In this document: positions 36,022-39,024 of the stretch, piece by piece
Layout of the letters: each line of letters opens with the position of its first letter
Position numbering within the stretch: position 1 is the first letter of the stretch
Assembly: GCA_937864225.1 (NCBI GenBank)
Contig: CALMJK010000005.1
Location: 520,212-559,235, forward strand
DNA length: 39,024 bases
Source of the DNA: an uncultured bacterium
GTDB lineage: Bacteria > Krumholzibacteriota > Krumholzibacteriia > LZORAL124-64-63
Direction of reading: 5' to 3'
The notes under the pieces: model-generated
What the model was told of the DNA's origin: nothing
The model's input: the letters and a program-made list of their open reading frames with translations, nothing else
Databases searched by the model: none
Made by a program: the position numbers and the translations under genes

Positions 36022-37380
36022 GTGAACGCGAGCGTGAAAGCGGAGCTCCTGGCGCGGATCGAGGCGGCCGGCGTCGTCGGCGCCGGCGGCTCGGGGTATC
36101 CCACGCACCTGAAGCTGCGCGTCGCCTGCGACACGGTGATCGCCAACGGCGCCGAGTGCGAGCCGCTGCTCGAGAAGGATCTGCACGTGATGCTGCGGCG
36201 CACGGAGGACGTGCTCGACGGTCTGGCGCGCGCGGCGGAGCTGGTGGGGGCGAGGCGGCGCGTCGTCGCGGTCAAGCGCAAGCGGGTCGAGTTGGTCGCG
36301 GCGCTGCGCCGGGCGGCGGATCGCCGCGGTCGGATGGAGGTCGTCGAGCTCGACGACGTCTACCCCAGCGGCGACGAGTTCGTGCTGGTGCACGACCTGA
36401 CCGGCCGGCGGCCGCCGCCGGGCGGCCACCCCACCGACGTGGGGGTGCTCGTGCAGAACGTCGAGACGCTCGCCAATCTGGCCGCCGCCCTCGACGGCGC
36501 GCCGGTGACCGCGACGTGGCTGACGGTGTGCGGCGCGGTGCGCGAGCCGTACACCGCCGCCGTGCCGCTCGGCACCACCGCCGGCGACCTGCTCGCGCGC
36601 GCCGGCGGCTTCACCGGGGGCGCGTCTGCCGCGCACGACGACTGGGCCGCGCTCGAGGGGGGCGCGATGATGGGCCGGCTCGTCCTGGACCGCGACCATC
36701 CGGCCACCAAGACCACGGCCGCCCTCCTGTTCCTGCCGCGGGATCACCGCGCGGTGAGCCGGACGGCCGAGCCCGAGTCGCGCAAGCGCGCCGTGGGTCG
36801 GGCCGCTTGCGACCAGTGCAGCTACTGCACGCAGTTCTGTCCGCGCTACCTGCTGGGCTACGCCGTCGAGCCGCACCGGGTGATGCGCGGGCTCGGATTC
36901 GGGACCGACCGGGCGGCCGAGCGCGATCCGTGGGGCCTGCTCTGCTGCGAGTGCGGCGTGTGCGACCTGTACGCCTGCCCCGAGGATCTCGCGCCGCGCG
37001 ACGCCTGCCGCTGGTCCAAGCGCGCGGCCGGACAAAAGAGCGCCGTCGGGCCCCCGCCGGACGCGGGCGCGGCGCATCCGCTGCGCGCGGGCCGGCTCGT
37101 GCCGCTGTCGATGCTCAAGCTGCGGCTCGACCTGCGCCGCTACGACCGGCCGGCGCCATGGTGCGAGTTGACGCCGGGTCCCGACACCGTGATCGTGCCG
37201 CATCGGCAGCACGCGGGCGTGGCGGGCCGGCCGCGGTTGGTGGCAGGGGCGGTCGTGACGGTCGGCGAGTTGTTGGCGGACGTGTCGCCGGGGGCCTTGG
37301 GCGCGCCGGTGCACGCGCCGATCGACGGGCGCGTCGCGGCCGTGACGACCGACGCGACCACGCTCGTGCGAGGCCGCTGA
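36022..37380 (+). CDS. PduS/RnfC-like flavo-iron-sulfur oxidoreductase
   Basis: 452 residues. GVVGAGGSGYPTHLKLRV and IANGAECEPLLEKDLHVM are the RnfC/PduS glycine-rich FMN/NADH region, with VQNVETLANLAAAL further on. Two [4Fe-4S] motifs follow: CDQCSYCTQFCPRYL (about 262-272) and CCECGVCDLYACPEDL (about 307-322). A C-terminal SLBB-like part (HRQHAGVAGRPRLVAGAVV) completes the PduS length. In propanediol microcompartments PduS reduces cobalamin and pairs with shell protein PduT. GTG 36022 is chosen because ATG 36013 lies inside the perfect -10 box. No ribosome site is visible. The next gene, 17 bases on, is the PduT-like protein. Confidence 0.87.
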   Translation: MNASVKAELLARIEAAGVVGAGGSGYPTHLKLRVACDTVIANGAECEPLLEKDLHVMLRRTEDVLDGLARAAELVGARRRVVAVKRKRVELVAALRRAADRRGRMEVVELDDVYPSGDEFVLVHDLTGRRPPPGGHPTDVGVLVQNVETLANLAAALDGAPVTATWLTVCGAVREPYTAAVPLGTTAGDLLARAGGFTGGASAAHDDWAALEGGAMMGRLVLDRDHPATKTTAALLFLPRDHRAVSRTAEPESRKRAVGRAACDQCSYCTQFCPRYLLGYAVEPHRVMRGLGFGTDRAAERDPWGLLCCECGVCDLYACPEDLAPRDACRWSKRAAGQKSAVGPPPDAGAAHPLRAGRLVPLSMLKLRLDLRRYDRPAPWCELTPGPDTVIVPHRQHAGVAGRPRLVAGAVVTVGELLADVSPGALGAPVHAPIDGRVAAVTTDATTLVRGR

Positions 37381-37397
37381 GCCGGCAAGGGAGGCGC

Positions 37398-37952
37398 ATG
37401 CCTGTCAATCCGTCGCTGGGGATGATCGAGACGAGCAACGTCGTGCGGGGGATCGAGGCGGCCGACGCCATGCTCAAAGCGGCCGCCGTGCGGCTGCTGC
37501 TGAATCGTTCGATCTGCTCCGGCAAGCACATGGTCCTGGTCGAGGGCGACGTGGGCGCGGTGCGGGCGAGCGTGGCGGCCGGCGCCGCGGCGGCCGCCGA
37601 CTCGCTCGTCGACGAGCTGGTCCTGCCGAGCGCGCACCCGTCGCTGTTGCCGGCCATGGGCAACGTCTGCCAGCCGGGCTCGCTCGACGCGCTCGGCATC
37701 GTCGAGACCTTCAGCGTGGCCACCATGCTCGAGGCGGCCGATGCCGCGGCCAAGACGAGCCTCGTCGAGATCATGGAACTGCGCCTGGCGATGGCGCTGG
37801 GGGGCAAGGCGCTGCTGACCTTCACGGGTCGCCTGGCCGCGGTGGCGGCGGCCGTGGCCGCCGCCGCCGCGGTGGCGCGCGACAAGGGGATGCTGGTCAC
37901 GACGGCCGTCATCGCCAACCCGCGCCCGGAGATCGTGCGCGACCTGATCTGA
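37398..37952 (+). CDS. Tandem-BMC-domain microcompartment shell protein, PduT-like
   Basis: 184 residues with two BMC domains: 6-85 (SLGMIETSNVVRGIEAADAM) and 95-180 (GSLDALGIVETFSVATMLEA). The pore-lining motif of the first domain, NRSICSGKHMVLVEGDVGAV, keeps the cysteine (Cys40) that in PduT binds a [4Fe-4S] cluster at the trimer pore. The second domain has a long Ala-rich helix. ATG has AAGGGAGG directly upstream. It follows the PduS-like gene, its known partner type. No hexameric BMC-H, pentamer or core enzyme gene is in the window, although the right side is interrupted by a probable chimeric junction. Confidence 0.9.
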   Translation: MPVNPSLGMIETSNVVRGIEAADAMLKAAAVRLLLNRSICSGKHMVLVEGDVGAVRASVAAGAAAAADSLVDELVLPSAHPSLLPAMGNVCQPGSLDALGIVETFSVATMLEAADAAAKTSLVEIMELRLAMALGGKALLTFTGRLAAVAAAVAAAAAVARDKGMLVTTAVIANPRPEIVRDLI

Positions 37953-38003
37953 TGGTCCGCGGCGCGCGCCCAGGACCGGTCCCGAACCAAGCCGGGTGAA
38001 GCA

Positions 38004-38240
38004 ATGCCTCCATGGCGCCGCCGCCCAGCCGCCACCGCCGCCGGCGACGCGCCCGCGCGCCGCTCCTTTCTGCGCGACCTGCGCGCGGCGCTGGGGCCGG
38101 ACGGCGTGCTGGACGACGCGGCAACCATCCCGGCACTCGCGGCTCATGTGGCAGATCCCGAAGGGAATGTGCGCCGGGCCGTGGTGATGGCCTTGTGCGA
38201 GCTCGACGACCCCTCGACCCTCCGGCCCCTGGCGGCGGCG
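38004..38240 (+). CDS. HEAT-repeat-like protein, N-terminal fragment cut at a junction
   Basis: From ATG 38004 the plus strand reads a basic lead, then SFLRDLRAALGPDGVLDDAA and two HEAT-like units, IPALAAHVADPEGNVRRA and VVMALCELDDPSTLRPLAAAM. Protein-like sequence ends there. The frame stays open to 38960, but the residues become Arg/Ser/Pro-rich nonsense because the opposite strand now codes for a glycosyltransferase. It is therefore a broken gene, by rearrangement or misassembly. HEAT repeats are protein-binding solenoids; no function can be given. An FAD-oxidase N-terminus was considered and fits less well. Confidence 0.55.
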
Positions 38241-38243
38241 ATG
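38231..38243. other. Probable chimeric or recombination junction
   Basis: Within GGCGGCGGCGATG the plus-strand HEAT gene loses coherence and the minus-strand glycosyltransferase gains it (both read through ...AAA...). To the left are BMC/ETF genes in very GC-rich DNA; to the right are exosortase-type polysaccharide genes with visibly lower G+C. Short homology in a GCG repeat fits either a microhomology-mediated event or an assembly error. Confidence 0.6.
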
Positions 38244-38566
38244 CCGACAAAGGTCGCGTCCTGGAAAAAGGTCTGGACGATCCGGAAGCGGTCTTTCCGG
38301 AAACGCCGCGCCAGTTGGACGGTCTTGCGGAACCCGTCCGGGCCGATGAGGGCCTCCAGCCCCAGGATTTCCGTGGGCACCCCCCGCGGGGCAAAGGGGT
38401 GGGTGCGGCCGTCCCCGCGCAGCAAAAAGAGCGTCGGGGCGAAGCGCCCGCGATCGAGGCCTTCCAGCAGGAGCTGCACCTGGCGTCCGGTCCCCCCGGC
38501 GTCGATGCAGTCCATGACGAAGGCTATGGGGATGGGGCGGATCCTGCCTGCGGGCGGATGCGGCAT
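38231..38566 (-). CDS. Glycosyltransferase family 4, N-terminal fragment
   Basis: From ATG 38566 the protein reads MPHPPAGRIRPIPIAFVMDC, then AGGTGRQVQLLLEGLDRGRF, LFLLRGDG, and IVQTFFQDATFVGIAAA. This is the N-terminal Rossmann half of a GT4 enzyme (GGTGRQ is the acceptor-side loop). It then degenerates at about 38231, where the neighbouring HEAT gene begins on the other strand. About 112 residues of an expected 370 or so remain. The ATG overlaps the EpsI stop (TGATG, 38564-38568), so the two are translationally coupled as in exosortase-linked polysaccharide operons. Confidence 0.75.
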
Positions 38567-39024
38567 CAGGACGACCGGTTTCCGTCGTGAACGAAGTCCA
38601 GCAGCCGCGGGTAGAAGGCCGCGACGAAATCCGCCAGGACCTGCTGCCGACTCTCGGCGTTGTCGTCCGCCAACGGCACAGTCACCCGCACGAAGGCGTT
38701 GTCCTGCCCCTGGGCCCGGATCTTCTTCCACAACAGGGAGAGCTTCTGGTGGAAGGTGCCGGCATTGGTGGTGTCGTAGGCCTGGAACCAGTAGAGCACC
38801 AGCTCCTTGTGCTGGCCCAGTTCGGCCGTCAGCAGGGAGGCATTCAGCGGGGGGTGGCCGGGAACCGCCAACTGCAGGCGCCGCTGGTCCGAAATGCGCC
38901 AGCCTTGGCCGGGGAAGCAGACCAGGGGGTCGTGGGCCGCGCCCACCTTGCCGCCGGTGAGGTAGTAACCCACATAGAGGGCGACCCGCTGGGGACCCCT
39001 GGCGTAGCCGGCGTTGACGTAATC
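38566..39024 (-). CDS. EpsI-family exosortase-associated protein (partial, N-terminus beyond right edge)
   Basis: About 152 C-terminal residues in a frame open to the window edge (DYVNAGYARGPQRVALYVGY, then YLTGGKVGAAHDPLVCFPGQ and GWRISDQRR). The Tyr-Tyr, His-x-Pro and C-x-PG-x-GW signature matches the EpsI domain found fused to or next to exosortases in EPS/PEP-CTERM systems. LYWFQAYDTTNAGTFHQKL and AFVRVTVPLADDNAES also fit. It probably takes part in exopolysaccharide export or protein sorting at the membrane. Downstream coupling to a glycosyltransferase supports a polysaccharide operon. The organism of origin may differ from the rest of the window. Confidence 0.75.
   Translation of the reverse strand, partial: DYVNAGYARGPQRVALYVGYYLTGGKVGAAHDPLVCFPGQGWRISDQRRLQLAVPGHPPLNASLLTAELGQHKELVLYWFQAYDTTNAGTFHQKLSLLWKKIRAQGQDNAFVRVTVPLADDNAESRQQVLADFVAAFYPRLLDFVHDGNRSS

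Noticed and set aside
38004..38240. FAD-linked oxidase (GlcD-like) N-terminus, suggested by LRAALGPDGVL next to etfBA.
   Set aside because: The following residues (DPEGNVRRAVVMALCELDDP) fit HEAT repeats better, and no FAD-binding glycine motif is reached before the junction.
38240..38960. Continuation of the HEAT-repeat frame to 38960.
   Set aside because: The residues turn into Arg/Ser/Pro-rich nonsense exactly where glycosyltransferase and EpsI motifs appear on the other strand.

Overview
The window is a very G+C-rich (roughly 70% or more over most of its length) stretch of bacterial chromosome. It is densely packed, with many ATGA or GTGA stop/start overlaps and mostly strong GGAGG-type ribosome binding sites. 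A FlgD-like/T9SS-type C-terminal domain (NPFNPTTAIKFEI), Omp28-like surface proteins, PEGA lipoproteins, KorAB and a bacterial-microcompartment (BMC) shell protein together suggest an uncultured FCB-related lineage such as Candidatus Eisenbacteria or Krumholzibacteriota. This placement is an inference; no rRNA gene is present.

Layout. (1) 1-3030, minus: a glycosyltransferase, a VanZ-like membrane protein with three repeated modules, and a nitrilase-fold amidohydrolase cut by the left edge. (2) 3237-8045, plus: KorAB (2-oxoacid:ferredoxin oxidoreductase), a LysM-TPR lipoprotein and a two-domain ABC ATPase. (3) 8097-14593, plus: a pyrimidine operon (promoter, PyrR RNA-binding loop, terminator, pyrR-pyrB-pyrC-TPR lipoprotein-pyrK-pyrD). 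(4) 20225-14597, minus: a sugar-nucleotide/cell-surface operon (CoA-binding protein, epimerase, UDP-glucose dehydrogenase, RmlC-like cupin, DegT aminotransferase) ending in a degenerate HemC-like protein. (5) 20525-22540, plus: a membrane Fe-S oxidoreductase of the ETF:quinone type. (6) 22600-26774, plus: a trehalose cassette (DUF5752, TreT, OtsB, OtsA) of visibly lower G+C. (7) 26806-28341, plus: a nitronate monooxygenase-like protein and a zinc-ribbon/DUF2007 protein. (8) 33919-28393, minus: three exported proteins that each carry a thioredoxin-like or Omp28-like domain. (9) 35837-34055, minus, and 36022-37952, plus: a divergon of etfBA and a pduS-pduT-like pair driven by two near-consensus back-to-back promoters. 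(10) 38004-39024: a truncated HEAT-repeat gene abutting, at about 38,231-38,243, a truncated glycosyltransferase and an EpsI-type exosortase-associated gene. This junction looks chimeric.

How it may work together. KorAB makes reduced ferredoxin. EtfAB and the membrane oxidoreductase could pass electrons to quinone. The PduS/PduT-like pair (RnfC-type flavo-Fe-S protein plus a tandem BMC shell protein with a conserved pore-motif cysteine) shares its control region with etfBA, which suggests an electron conduit linking a microcompartment to the ETF/quinone system. The main candidates for something undescribed are this divergon, the envelope thioredoxin/Omp28 cluster, and the HemC-fold protein that has lost its cofactor cysteine. 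No tRNA, rRNA, insertion sequence or CRISPR array was seen. The longest gene-free stretch is about 300 bases (20226-20524).
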